Assembly: GCF_002980495.1 (NCBI RefSeq)
Contig: NZ_PVBR01000023.1
Location: forward strand, 1-64,000
DNA: 64,000 nucleotides
Source of the DNA: Phyllobacterium phragmitis
GTDB taxonomy: Bacteria; Pseudomonadota; Alphaproteobacteria; Rhizobiales; Rhizobiaceae
Direction of reading: 5' to 3'
In this document: piece after piece, positions 1 to 8,288 of the stretch
Layout: each line of letters opens with the position of its first letter
How positions within the stretch are numbered: the stretch's first letter is position 1
Program-made: the position numbers and the translations under genes
The notes under the pieces: model-generated
What the model saw: the letters and a program-made list of their open reading frames with translations, nothing else
What the model was told of the DNA's origin: nothing
Database searches by the model: none

Positions 1-703
1 AACCGGCTCCAACGCTGCGCAAGATGAAAGCTACGCGTTTCCGCCGGTTGCTCACACCGCGCCTGTTGGCGTATTCAAAACCACCGGGGCTCTAGTCGCC
101 GCTGGATGAAAGTTCAGTGGCAGGTCACTGGGCATGCCGTAGGCAGCGCAGCATTCATACAGGCTTAACAAGTTGCTCAATGCGCTCCAGAAATCTTTTC
201 AGGGCGGCGATATCTCGGCCGCCAGCACCGAGCGGATCCTGCGCCGGGCTGCGCGCCATGCCAGCAGCCCCACATCTTCGCCGAACTGCTCAAGACGAGA
301 GAGCGATTTGAAGGGCCTATGCCGCCTGTTGTCGCGCTTCAGCCTTCGCGACCTGCAAGCCCACCGTCCTCGTCCTCACGTTCGACCACTATGTCGCTTC
401 CGGTTCCAGGGCCACACAGCAAACAGAAGGCAATCAGCGCACCAATCCACGCTCTCTTCTGGGCAGAACGCAGCGCTATCTCAAGAAGGCAGCACGTGCC
501 CGCTTAATCTCCTGAGCCTCCAAGTTAGCGAGTCCACAATTTGGATTTAGGATCATTGTAAAATTCTAATATTGATATGAAGTTAAAAATTACATATCAT
601 CAATAATACACTAATACTTTCTGTAATTCATCGCCTATATAAGAATAAATTCTTATACCAAGACGAAGATCAGATTATCAAAAGGAATTCGATATGCAAA
701 TTC
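1..703. other. Left edge of accessory region, no intact gene
   Basis: No frame gives a convincing protein here. Between about 170 and 500 short stretches stay open in different frames, as if an older coding sequence had decayed by frameshifts, but I could not assign a family. From about 540 to 700 the DNA is strikingly A+T-rich and probably carries the promoter for the small genes that follow. A purine-rich ribosome-binding-like stretch (AAAAGGA, about 680-686) precedes an ATG at 694 that opens only a 19-codon frame. Confidence 0.4.
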
Positions 704-1015
704 GTGCAAAGATCACAACCTCTGGATCCGGTGCGCCACCATTATGGCTTTGAAAGGACACCTGCATCATTAGACACTGGTTCGACGTCACATATCGCCC
801 TTGATATGCTTGTGGATTGGATAGAGGCCTATGCGCGCCAAGGAGCCGATCTCTATCTGCACTTGAGCAATGACGAGGCGGTTCGGCTAATAAATTTCTT
901 TCATGCAGATGCATATGGACAGCCAAGCCTTTTGGTTGCGAATACCTACTCGGGCAGCGGATTTATGGTGAATTATCGCAAACTAGGCTTTCCGGTTGCG
1001 CGCGATGGTACATAG
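704..1015 (+). CDS. Small hypothetical protein upstream of FkbM methyltransferase
   Basis: An ORF of 103 codons starting at GTG 704. I do not recognise the family. The middle part (LVDWIEAYARQGADLYLHL) looks amphipathic and helical, and no membrane segment or signal peptide is visible. An ATG at 694 lies closer to the AAAAGGA stretch but opens only 19 codons, so either the GTG is the start or the 5' end is damaged. The ORF overlaps the next small ORF by 11 bases, and that one ends two bases before the FkbM methyltransferase gene. The tight packing suggests one operon and supports the ORF being real. Confidence 0.45.
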   Translation: MQRSQPLDPVRHHYGFERTPASLDTGSTSHIALDMLVDWIEAYARQGADLYLHLSNDEAVRLINFFHADAYGQPSLLVANTYSGSGFMVNYRKLGFPVARDGT

Positions 1016-1172
1016 CAGCAGGGAGCTTAGAGCAAAACGCCCGGATGCCCCTGTCTACAACATATTGATCCAACACGGCGGCTGCGTCCGGTACGAGCTG
1101 ATCGATCGCTCGGATGTCATCTTCTGCGGCACGCCGCAGGAATACGAAGAGTTATTGCAAACGGAGGACTAA
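1005..1172 (+). CDS. 55-residue hypothetical protein, coupled to its neighbours
   Basis: An ORF of 55 codons from ATG 1005 to TAA 1170-1172. It begins inside the end of the upstream ORF (11-base overlap) and stops two bases before the methyltransferase ATG, so translation of all three may be coupled. The predicted peptide is soluble and mixed in charge, starts MVHSSRELRAKRPDAP, carries two cysteines (IQHGGCVRYE and VIFCGTPQEY) and ends in an acidic helix (EYEELLQTED). The codon pattern looks protein-like. I know no family for it. It could be a regulator, a chaperone-like partner or a substrate peptide of the methyltransferase; nothing here decides between these. Confidence 0.45.
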   Translation: MVHSSRELRAKRPDAPVYNILIQHGGCVRYELIDRSDVIFCGTPQEYEELLQTED

Positions 1173-1174
1173 AG

Positions 1175-2371
1175 ATGGAATTGAAAGAGACACAATACCA
1201 GCCCTGTTTATTCCATACCCTCGCAGGTTGGAAGCCACAGTATTCCACGATGTATCGGCCAAGCCCCGACGGAGGATTTGTCATAAATGACGGAACTGAT
1301 GCGGATTGGCATCTCATCAGAGTCTGGAATAACCTTTATGCTGGGGAGATTAAATTGACAGCTACTGTGCAACCGGTCCCAGGATGCAATGCCGACTTCT
1401 ATATTCACCATTGGGGCAACATCGATATTTGCGCTATCGGGGCAGATGGTAAGGTTGTGAACAATGGTATGGCGAGATCTGTTGCGTGCAAGCAACTTAG
1501 CAACGGCCGGCTTGAGATCGAGGTTGAGTTTGAAAACAGGCACAACTCGATTTCAGTCGGCTTGACTCGGAGTAAAGTCGGGCCACGGTATCAAGGCGAG
1601 AACCGCGATCAATGGCAGATATTTGATCTCCGGATTTCACGGCGCGATTTTGCAATCGATGATGTCGATAAATTGGTCGTCGTTGACGTTGGAGCTCGCG
1701 GGGGAGCGAGAATGGAATGGCTGGGATATGGCAAACAAATTGAATTTGTTCTCGTGGAGCCTGAACCCGCTGCCGCCGAAAGTCTCCGGAAGCAGGGTTG
1801 CACAGTCATAGAGGCCGGACTATCCAACGTACAGGGAAAGAGTCCCCTCTATATTACCCGCTATCCCGCATGTTCATCGCTGCTCCGGCCAAACGACGCC
1901 GTTCTGTCACGTTATCATCTTGCGCCGATCTTTGATGTCGTCGCGACGACAGAGATTACCACGGAACGTTATGATGGCCTTTATGCGGCTGGCAAGGTAC
2001 CCGCGCCGGATGTTATTAAAATCGACGTACAAGGTCTCGAATACGAGATTCTGGAAGGTTGCGGCGATTTGTTGAGCGGATGCAGCGCGATTGAACTCGA
2101 AGCGCATTTTTATCCATTATACCTTGGACAAAAGCTCATTGGGGATATCGTAACCTATCTTGACGGCTTTGACTTCGCGCTTCGAAAACTCTCGGAGCAG
2201 GCAAATTTCGATGGTGAGCGCGTGGAATTCAACGCGTTTTTCACCAAACGCGGACAATTGTCCTCGACCATGACGAAGAAAGTAGCCTTTGTAGAGCGCC
2301 TGTGGCGACTGCAAACATCGGACAGGGGACAGCGGATTGCACGCAGGATTCTGCAAAAAATCGCTGCATAA
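1175..2371 (+). CDS. FkbM-family SAM-dependent methyltransferase with extra N-terminal domain
   Basis: A protein of 398 residues. Residues about 165-380 match the FkbM methyltransferase fold: glycine-rich SAM motif DVGARGG (171-177), the acidic strand end VLVEPEP (192-198) and the characteristic KIDVQGLEYEIL block (282-293). FkbM enzymes usually methylate hydroxyls of sugars or secondary metabolites. Residues 1-160 are not part of the usual domain; they are rich in aromatic residues and predicted strands (HHWGNIDICAIGADG), which could be a carbohydrate-binding or substrate-presenting module (inference). A GGAGGA ribosome site at about 1163-1168 supports ATG 1175. The gene follows two small ORFs without a gap and is the last intact gene before a block of IS remnants. 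Confidence 0.8.
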   Translation: MELKETQYQPCLFHTLAGWKPQYSTMYRPSPDGGFVINDGTDADWHLIRVWNNLYAGEIKLTATVQPVPGCNADFYIHHWGNIDICAIGADGKVVNNGMARSVACKQLSNGRLEIEVEFENRHNSISVGLTRSKVGPRYQGENRDQWQIFDLRISRRDFAIDDVDKLVVVDVGARGGARMEWLGYGKQIEFVLVEPEPAAAESLRKQGCTVIEAGLSNVQGKSPLYITRYPACSSLLRPNDAVLSRYHLAPIFDVVATTEITTERYDGLYAAGKVPAPDVIKIDVQGLEYEILEGCGDLLSGCSAIELEAHFYPLYLGQKLIGDIVTYLDGFDFALRKLSEQANFDGERVEFNAFFTKRGQLSSTMTKKVAFVERLWRLQTSDRGQRIARRILQKIAA

Positions 2372-2419
2372 GCGGCCACAGGAGTGCTACCCAATTTCCT
2401 CTCGGGAAATCCGAACTTG

Positions 2420-2454
2420 CCGCCCTTGTGTTCTGTTGCAGAGCACAAGGGCGG
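2420..2454 (+). terminator. Hairpin downstream of the FkbM gene
   Basis: An 11-bp inverted repeat (CCGCCCTTGTG at 2420-2430 and its complement at 2444-2454) with a 13-base loop lies about 50 bases after the methyltransferase stop. No T-run follows, so its role as a terminator is uncertain. Confidence 0.3.
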
Positions 2455-2522
2455 TGCAATCTTTGCCTGTTTGGGCAATGAAGCTGCCGGGTATGATATC
2501 AATTCAAGCGTAAGCGGTGTTC

Positions 2523-2690
2523 TCAGGCCACGACCTTGGTTTCTGGCTTTTCGGCATAGGCCCACGACAGAAGCTCGTCGATCTGGCTGTTGGGATGGCC
2601 ATTGACGATCCTGGTGATCACGTCTGGATCGTGTCTCAGGGCGTGGTGTAGCTTCGGCGGTTGCCATGCCTTCCGGACAGAGCCGGGAAC
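2523..2690 (-). pseudogene. 3' remnant of an IS66-family transposase (TnpC)
   Basis: Read on the minus strand, the last 50 or so codons resemble the C-terminal tail of IS66 TnpC: a stretch HPNSQIDELLSWAYA followed by a short tail and a stop at 2523-2525. The rest of the gene is absent, because at about 2690 the sequence changes to the 3' end of an IS256-type transposase. It is a relic without coding capacity of its own. Confidence 0.6.
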
Positions 2691-2727
2691 GTGTCAACTT
2701 GCCGCTGGCAGGCTGATGAGCGGATCA

Positions 2728-2904
2728 TCAGCTCATCGTGGCGATGGTCTCAAGGGTCATGTAGCGGGATCGTTGGACGGCCCATTCGTCGTTGTGTTCG
2801 AGGAGCAAGGCACCGACCAGTCTGACGATGGCGTCATCGTTAGGAAAGATTCCCACGACCTCTGTCCGTCGCTTGATCTCGCCATTCAATCGCTCGATAG
2901 GGTT
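2728..2904 (-). pseudogene. C-terminal part of the interrupted IS256 transposase
   Basis: Minus-strand codons from 2904 down to the stop at 2728-2730 begin with [13 protein letters not shown] and end LETIATMS. This is the conserved C-terminal region of IS256-family (mutator-type) transposases. It continues the protein broken off after HRTKLHST at 4348; the intact family reads HST followed directly by NPIERLNGE. It cannot be expressed alone. Confidence 0.75.
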
Positions 2905-4347
2905 TGTAACCGGTATAAGAATCTGGGGTGCCGATGTCCTGCTGCAGTTTTTAGAATTGCGGCGTATGCTGCGAGCATCCGGGACAGAGGCACCGGGAGC
3001 ACGAAGGTGCGGGCAGGCCGATGCACACGATGAGCTGCGAGCTCGTGTTAGTAGCTGGCCGCCTCTGCGACTCGCCCGGTTGCGCCATGGTGGCCGTGTC
3101 GACATGACGCGAACAGATCTTGAGGGTCTCGGCAAGACACTATCGCAAACGGACGAGGTGGTGATCGAAGCGACGGGAAACTGCATGGCGGTGTCTCGCG
3201 TGCTTTCACCGTTCGTGCGACGGGTCGTGATTGCCAACCCATTACAGGTCAGGGCAATTGCACAGGCACATGTGAAGATCGACAAGATCGATGCAGGCAC
3301 TTTGGCCAACTTGTATGCCGCGGGCTATCTGCCGGAGATCTGGACGCCAGACGCCGCCACGGAGCGCATGAGGCGACTGGTGGCGCGGCGCTATCAGGTT
3401 GTGCGACATCGGACAAGGATCAAGAACGAGGTCCATTCTATCCTGCACGCTCACCTGATACCGAAGTGCCCGCATGCTGATCTGTTCAACGGCCGCGGGC
3501 GCGAATGGCTTAAACGCCAGCCTCTGCCTGAAGATGAGCAGATTGCGATCGAGCGGCATGTACGCGAACTCGACCGGCTCGGCGAAGATCTTGCGGTTCT
3601 CGATCGGCAAATTGCCGAGGGCACCATGGATGATCCCGCGGTCAGACGACTGCTCACGATCACCGGCGTTAACCTCACCGTGGCGACTGGTCTGATGGCG
3701 GCCATCGGCGATATCAGCCGCTTCAAAAGCCCGCAGAAGCTGGTGAGCTACTTCGGCCTAATCCGCGGGTTCGCCAGTCTGGACTTGGCGCTGCGCATCA
3801 CGGACGCATCAGCAAAATTGGCCGTAGCCATACCCGAGCCATGCTGGTGGAGGCGGCGGCGGCGAAAGCGCCGGGGCCGCTGCACGCCTTCTTCGTCCGG
3901 GTCAGGGCCAGGCGCGGCCATCAGATGGCAGCCGTTGCCGTAGCTCGCAAATTAACCGTTCTGGTCTGGCACATGTTGACCAAGGAGACCGACTATCTTT
4001 GGGCTCGCCCCAGTCTTGTCGCACACAAGACGCGAGCGATGGAACTCCAGGCGGGCAAACCGCAGAAGAAGGGCAATCAGCGGGGCCCCGCCTATGCCTA
4101 CAACGTCAAGAATCTACGTAACCAGGAGATGCGCGCCGCTGAGCAAGCACAGAAGAGCTACGAACGCTTCGTAGAGACTTGGCGTCCGCGCCCGCCAGAT
4201 CAAAAGACGCGCGGACGCCTCAATCCGGCAAGGCTCGAATGAGGTGGCCTGGCGGCGCTTTCAGCTGATGCACCACGCTTCACCCCGAGGTCGTCCGCGC
4301 ATAAGAAAATTATCACATTTTAAGGGAAAACGCTTGTCGATCTTATC
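2905..4347 (+). mobile_element. IS110-family element inserted in the IS256 transposase
   Basis: The 1443 bases between the two IS256 halves match the size of an IS110-family element, and the only recognisable gene inside is an IS110-type transposase on the plus strand. The boundaries come from the restored IS256 reading frame: left near 2904/2905 and right near 4347/4348, accurate to a few bases. I see no long terminal inverted repeats, as expected for IS110 elements. Because the host IS256 gene is itself broken, this insertion is the later event. Confidence 0.65.
3050..4242 (+). pseudogene. IS110-family transposase, frameshifted
   Basis: The translated segment resembles IS110-family DEDD transposases: [24 protein letters not shown], then the transposase_20 region with LLTITGVNLTVATGLMAAIG and LVSYFGL. 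At about 3760 the frame shifts: GGCCTAATCC appears to have lost one base from GGCCTGAATCC, and the protein resumes in the next frame as NPRVRQSG through RAMLVEAA to a stop at 4240-4242. The first 30 or so residues with the first catalytic Asp are not recognisable upstream of 3050. Both defects make it a pseudogene, unless a programmed shift occurs, which I consider unlikely. Confidence 0.75.
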
Positions 4348-5334
4348 CGTGCTGTGAAGCTTGGTCCGGTGCTGCCTGGGAAAGGTCATGTAGGCGAACT
4401 CGTCCTGCTCGGCGCTGTCCATGAGGGCGGCGAGCTTCGGCACCTTCGGCCTGATCTGGTCGGCGACATTGCGCCACTGGGCGCTTGCGGCCTCCGGCGT
4501 GTCCTGGGCAAATGCCGTAGCGATGAAGGCGGAGACAACGCGGCGTCCGCTCTTTCCGGCATGGGCCAAGGCATTGCGCATGAAGTGAACCCTGCAGCGT
4601 TGCCAGGTGGCGGCAAGAACCTTGGAAACAGCCGCCTTGATGCCTTCATGAGCATCGGAGACAGCAAGCTTGACGCCACGTAGGCCCCGCCTAGTCAGCT
4701 TGCGCAGGAATTCCGTCCAGATCGCCTCGGCCTCGGATGTGCCGATCTCCATGCCCAACACCTCTCGGCGTCCGTCGGTGTTGACGCCCACCGCGATGAT
4801 GACGGCGACGGAGACGATGCGCCCGCCGCGCCGGACCTTGAGGTAGGTGGCATCGATCCACAGGTAGGGCCATTCACCTTCTATGGGCCTGTCGAGGAAG
4901 GCCTTCACCTTGTCGTCGATCTCCTCGCAGAGCCGAGACACCTGGCTTTTGGAGATGCCCGACATGCCCATGGCCTTGACCAGGTCGTCGACGGAGCGGG
5001 TCGAAACGCCCTGGATATAGGCTTCCTGGATCACCGCCGTCAGAGCCTTCTCCGCCATGCGGCGCGGCTCAAGGAAGCTCGGGAAATAGCTGCCTGTGCG
5101 AAGCTTTGGAATGCGAAGCTCGACGGTACCCGCCCGTGTCTCCCAGTTCCGGTCGCGGTAGCCGTTACGCTGGGCCAGTCGGAAGCCATTCTTCTCGCCA
5201 TAGCCCGCGCCGGCCTTCGCGCCGACCTCCAGCGCCATCAACTTCTCGGCAGCAAAGCCGATCATCTCGCGCAGTAAATCGGCGTCGGCGCTCTTCTCAA
5301 CGAGTGAGCGCAGGTTCATCATGTCGTCGGTCAT
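4348..5334 (-). pseudogene. N-terminal part of the interrupted IS256 transposase
   Basis: Starting at the ATG at 5332-5334 and read leftward, the protein runs [14 protein letters not shown] to HRTKLHST at 4348 (about 329 residues) and is then fused to about 28 codons of the IS110 end before a stop at 4261. It includes the IS256 features [14 protein letters not shown] (first catalytic Asp), [12 protein letters not shown] (second Asp region) and the C-x2-H type [11 protein letters not shown]. The catalytic Glu region and C-terminus lie in the separated piece at 2728-2904. It is a clear disruption by insertion, not gradual decay. Confidence 0.8.
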
Positions 5335-5392
5335 CGGTGGTGTCCTTCAGGTTGGTCTTGAACAACCCGACCCTAACGGAAAACACTGGTGA

Positions 5393-5600
5393 CCACCGCT
5401 ACCCTGCTACACCACGCTGCGGGACACGATCCACGTCTGCCCTTGCTGCCACGATGGAGCCAAGGCCAGCGCCGTCATATACAGCCTGATGCTGACGTGC
5501 CGGGCCTGTGGCGTCGAGCCGTTAGCCTGGTTGCGCCACGTCCTAATAGAGTTGCCTCAGCGCACCGAACTCTATCCTACGCCGAACTGGACAGGGCACC
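5393..5600 (+). pseudogene. C-terminal remnant of another IS66-family transposase
   Basis: In the frame covering about 5420-5590 the translation contains GAKASAVIYSLMLTCRACG and VEPLAWLRHVLIELPQR, close to the conserved C-terminal block of IS66 TnpC. The fragment directly abuts the upstream end of the IS256 element and loses similarity after about 5550. It is on the opposite strand from the IS66 relic at 2523-2690 and its tail differs, so it is probably a separate copy. Confidence 0.55.
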
Positions 5601-5781
5601 GTGCGGGCTGGCGACCCAGCCGATGTAACTACCATTCCATCACCCACTTATATTGCTCATAAGTTCCACGCTGGTTACGAATTGATAACCGGTGCAGAAC
5701 AGCCGATGGATGAATTCAATCTAAACCTTAGATTGATATTGACTCTCATCCAATTCCGTAAATCGCAAAGCAGGCATTCCC

Positions 5782-6231
5782 ATGAGCCTCTCTCATCTTC
5801 TCATGCGTGCTCGGCCTCAGGTCGAAAAAAATGTGGTCACGCTTGCCGATCCATACCCTGCGTTCGTTCTCTTCTTTTCGGTGAGCGATGGCCAGCGGCG
5901 CGCTGAAGTCACAACCATAACAGGTGAAGACTTTGCATCCGTATGGCGGAAAGGCATGCAGCGCGTTGCTCAGCTTGTCGAGAAGAAGAAGACGCCGCCG
6001 CGGTGGCTGCGCGTCGACTGGGTCGAAGCCGCCGAAGAAACCACCTGGCTTGATCTGCACGCGCGCCTGAAGGCTACGAAGCGCAACTATTTCCGTTACG
6101 GCCTTTCGCTGGATCGCGCCTTTCAGCATGCGTTTCTGGAGACCGAATTGAACGGCAACGCAATGCTTTATGAAGGAGGCGCGACGTGCCACGCGGTGCT
6201 GCCCGTCGGCGAACAACGTGTCGTTGCTTGA
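5782..6231 (+). CDS. Conserved-looking hypothetical protein, possibly truncated
   Basis: A protein of 149 residues (MSLSHLLMRARPQVEKNVV...). I do not recognise the family. The N-terminal part forms apparent strands (PAFVLFFSVSDGQRRAEVTT) followed by helices, with a tryptophan-rich centre (RWLRVDWVEAAEETTWLDL) and a basic-aromatic segment (RLKATKRNYFRYGLSLD). No signal peptide or membrane segment is visible. The last 15 or so residues look unlike the well-ordered body, so the gene may have lost its 3' end in an old rearrangement. It ends 40 bases before the membrane-protein gene and is probably co-transcribed with it. Confidence 0.6.
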   Translation: MSLSHLLMRARPQVEKNVVTLADPYPAFVLFFSVSDGQRRAEVTTITGEDFASVWRKGMQRVAQLVEKKKTPPRWLRVDWVEAAEETTWLDLHARLKATKRNYFRYGLSLDRAFQHAFLETELNGNAMLYEGGATCHAVLPVGEQRVVA

Positions 6232-6271
6232 GGGATTGACCACACGGCTAAGACACATGGCGAGGACCGAC

Positions 6272-8128
6272 ATGACAACATCCGAGTTTAGCGCGCAATG
6301 CATCGACGCGGGAACGGGCCGCCAATTGGATGGGAATTTGACGGCGGCTCCTTTCAAGAACATGTTCCACCAGCGCTCCTACCTTTCGCTAATCGCGGCT
6401 ATCCTGCGCCGGACGCCGGTTCATTTCGGGGCCATTGTGCTGGTCGTGTTTATATCTCAGATGGCTCTGTTCGCGACCTTCTGGCTCCCCTGGAAGGTGT
6501 TGGTGGTTCTTTCGGGGGGTAAACCCTGGCTCCTGCCGGCATCCGTCGCAACGCTACCGCAAGAGAACCAGGTACTCATCCTCAGTTTGGCGGTGGTGCT
6601 GGCATATCTGCTTCACCTCTCCTGCGAGAAGATAACTGGCTGGCTGTGTGTGCGTGGTGCCAGAAGGCAAAGGCTGGCGGGCGGCAAAACAGGGTTGTTC
6701 AACAACCAGCGTGAGATCGCCGAACAAATCTACCGGCGGATCACGCGCTGCCTCGCCGACGCATGTTTTATCGCTGTGTCGCTGTGGCTGCTGTCTCTGC
6801 TGTATCCCGCCATACTGGTTGTCTTCGTGAGCTGGAGCCTGTTTTTTGGGACTGCGATCTGGTGCGCCGCCGTCTGCTGGCGCCCAGTGCGGCACTGGCT
6901 AGCAACTTCGTTGGGGTGGACTTTGGGCGTTTACGCAAACACAGGCTTCTTCTGCGCTCTTGGCTGGCTGATCTGGGCCCATTGGCATGGGGCCATGCCT
7001 CCTTTTTATGTCAGCTTTATCGTGCTGTTCGTGTTGCGTCAGGCGCTGCAGCAAAGCACCAGCGTGGTTTTGAACCTGCGGAATCTGATGCGGCAGAAAA
7101 GCCAGGCGATGGCCCTGTTCCTGCCCGATGTACCTTGGCCTGCTTCAGCTCCGCGAAACAGTCCGTTCGATGATCTCTTGCGGGCGGAGCATCGGATGGA
7201 CTGGATTCGCAAGTTGGTGCAATCCTACGAGGGCGTCATCGAAGGCGACTGGACCGTCCGTATGAGTATGACGGAAGTCGGCAACGTCGCTCTCTTTTTT
7301 GTCACCATCACGGAAAGTGGCAAAGAGAATCCTGATCCCAAAGGCTATCTGGTGAAGCTGTATAATCACACGCGAGACGCTCTTGCCCTGCAGGAAGCCG
7401 ATCTGCTGAACGAGGAAGGAGCCTTTCTGCCCACATTCGAATGGCTCGGCGAGGACAAGGTGAAGGGCTATCTCTGCCATCTGATGCGCTGGCAACCGCA
7501 CGCTGAACGTCTTGAAAGCGCAGCATACACGGCCGCCGCGGTCGCGATCCGAACCCAATTGTTGAGCCACGATCCTTCCCCGTCTTTAATCGACAAATAT
7601 CGCCGCTCGCGTCCCAATCTGAGGGAACGATTGAAACCTGACATGTGCGAGGTCATCCTCCAGTCGATCGCAGACGAGAAGCAGATTCAGATCGTGGAGG
7701 ATCTCCGCGATATATGGAGCGATCTGGTTTCCGTGCTTGACAGTCTACCCGAGCAACTTGCGCTGCCGTGGATGGGCGGCCAGCCGATTTACAGAAATGA
7801 TGATGGCCGCTTCTGCCTCTATCACTGGGCGGGTTGGTGTCTGGAGCCTGTGGGAGCGGGCTGGCCGATTTCCGCCAGGATAGATAGAGAATTGAAGGAA
7901 GCCATCGGGCAGGCGGCGAAGATGCGGCCGGCTTTACGAAACGTGACGCCCCGTGCGGCCGAATTGGCCGCGCGCCTGTACGAGTTCGAACGGCGTTTTG
8001 CGGGCAAGAGCTACAATGGAGCGGCCAATATGGCGTTAAATCTTCTGCGCGTCTATTTGCGCGAAGAACAGGATTCGGGTCGTGCTGACATTCAGCACGT
8101 CATCTCGGATTCTCTCCCCGCTGAATGA
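6272..8128 (+). CDS. Membrane protein with degenerate kinase-like C-terminal domain
   Basis: Start chosen at ATG 6272 because GAGGA (6262-6266) sits five bases upstream; this gives 618 residues. Hydrophobic segments at about 50-78, 98-118, 162-202 (probably two), 208-236 and 246-262 give five or six spans arranged like an ABC-exporter membrane domain, but no ATP-binding cassette follows. Residues about 300-610 are soluble; segments such as GYLVKLYNHTRDALALQEADLL and GQPIYRNDDGRFCLYHWAGW recall the phosphotransferase/kinase fold. The catalytic HxD and the metal-binding Asp are missing (PWMGGQPIY and LYHW at those places), so if it is a kinase relative it is a pseudokinase. The fold assignment is inference. 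Confidence 0.6.
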   Translation: MTTSEFSAQCIDAGTGRQLDGNLTAAPFKNMFHQRSYLSLIAAILRRTPVHFGAIVLVVFISQMALFATFWLPWKVLVVLSGGKPWLLPASVATLPQENQVLILSLAVVLAYLLHLSCEKITGWLCVRGARRQRLAGGKTGLFNNQREIAEQIYRRITRCLADACFIAVSLWLLSLLYPAILVVFVSWSLFFGTAIWCAAVCWRPVRHWLATSLGWTLGVYANTGFFCALGWLIWAHWHGAMPPFYVSFIVLFVLRQALQQSTSVVLNLRNLMRQKSQAMALFLPDVPWPASAPRNSPFDDLLRAEHRMDWIRKLVQSYEGVIEGDWTVRMSMTEVGNVALFFVTITESGKENPDPKGYLVKLYNHTRDALALQEADLLNEEGAFLPTFEWLGEDKVKGYLCHLMRWQPHAERLESAAYTAAAVAIRTQLLSHDPSPSLIDKYRRSRPNLRERLKPDMCEVILQSIADEKQIQIVEDLRDIWSDLVSVLDSLPEQLALPWMGGQPIYRNDDGRFCLYHWAGWCLEPVGAGWPISARIDRELKEAIGQAAKMRPALRNVTPRAAELAARLYEFERRFAGKSYNGAANMALNLLRVYLREEQDSGRADIQHVISDSLPAE

Positions 8129-8288
8129 CTGGGAAAATATATCCATGCCCATGCGTTGCAGCGAAGTATCGGAGTGGCCGCAGCGACCGAAATGGCCGAC
8201 GAGACTGTCGCATTCATTCGGCTCGAGTTGGTGAGGCAGCCTTGGTTCGCCCCGTCAAGACCGGCATAAGAGTTTATAGGATCAAGTT

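Larger units (their letters stand above)
2728..5391 (-). mobile_element. IS256-family element split by a nested IS110 element
   Basis: The two halves of one IS256-family transposase lie at 4348-5334 (N-terminal part) and 2728-2904 (C-terminal part), both on the minus strand, and join in frame when the 1.44 kb between them is removed. The upstream end near 5365-5391 carries a TTTTCCGTTAGGGTCGGG-type terminal sequence on the minus strand. I find no matching terminal repeat next to the 3' half around 2690-2727, where an IS66 remnant begins almost at once, so that end appears truncated. Confidence 0.65.

Noticed and set aside
6170-6271. Upstream start for the membrane protein
   Set aside because: The 34 extra residues overlap the previous gene in another frame, and the ribosome site GAGGA supports ATG 6272.
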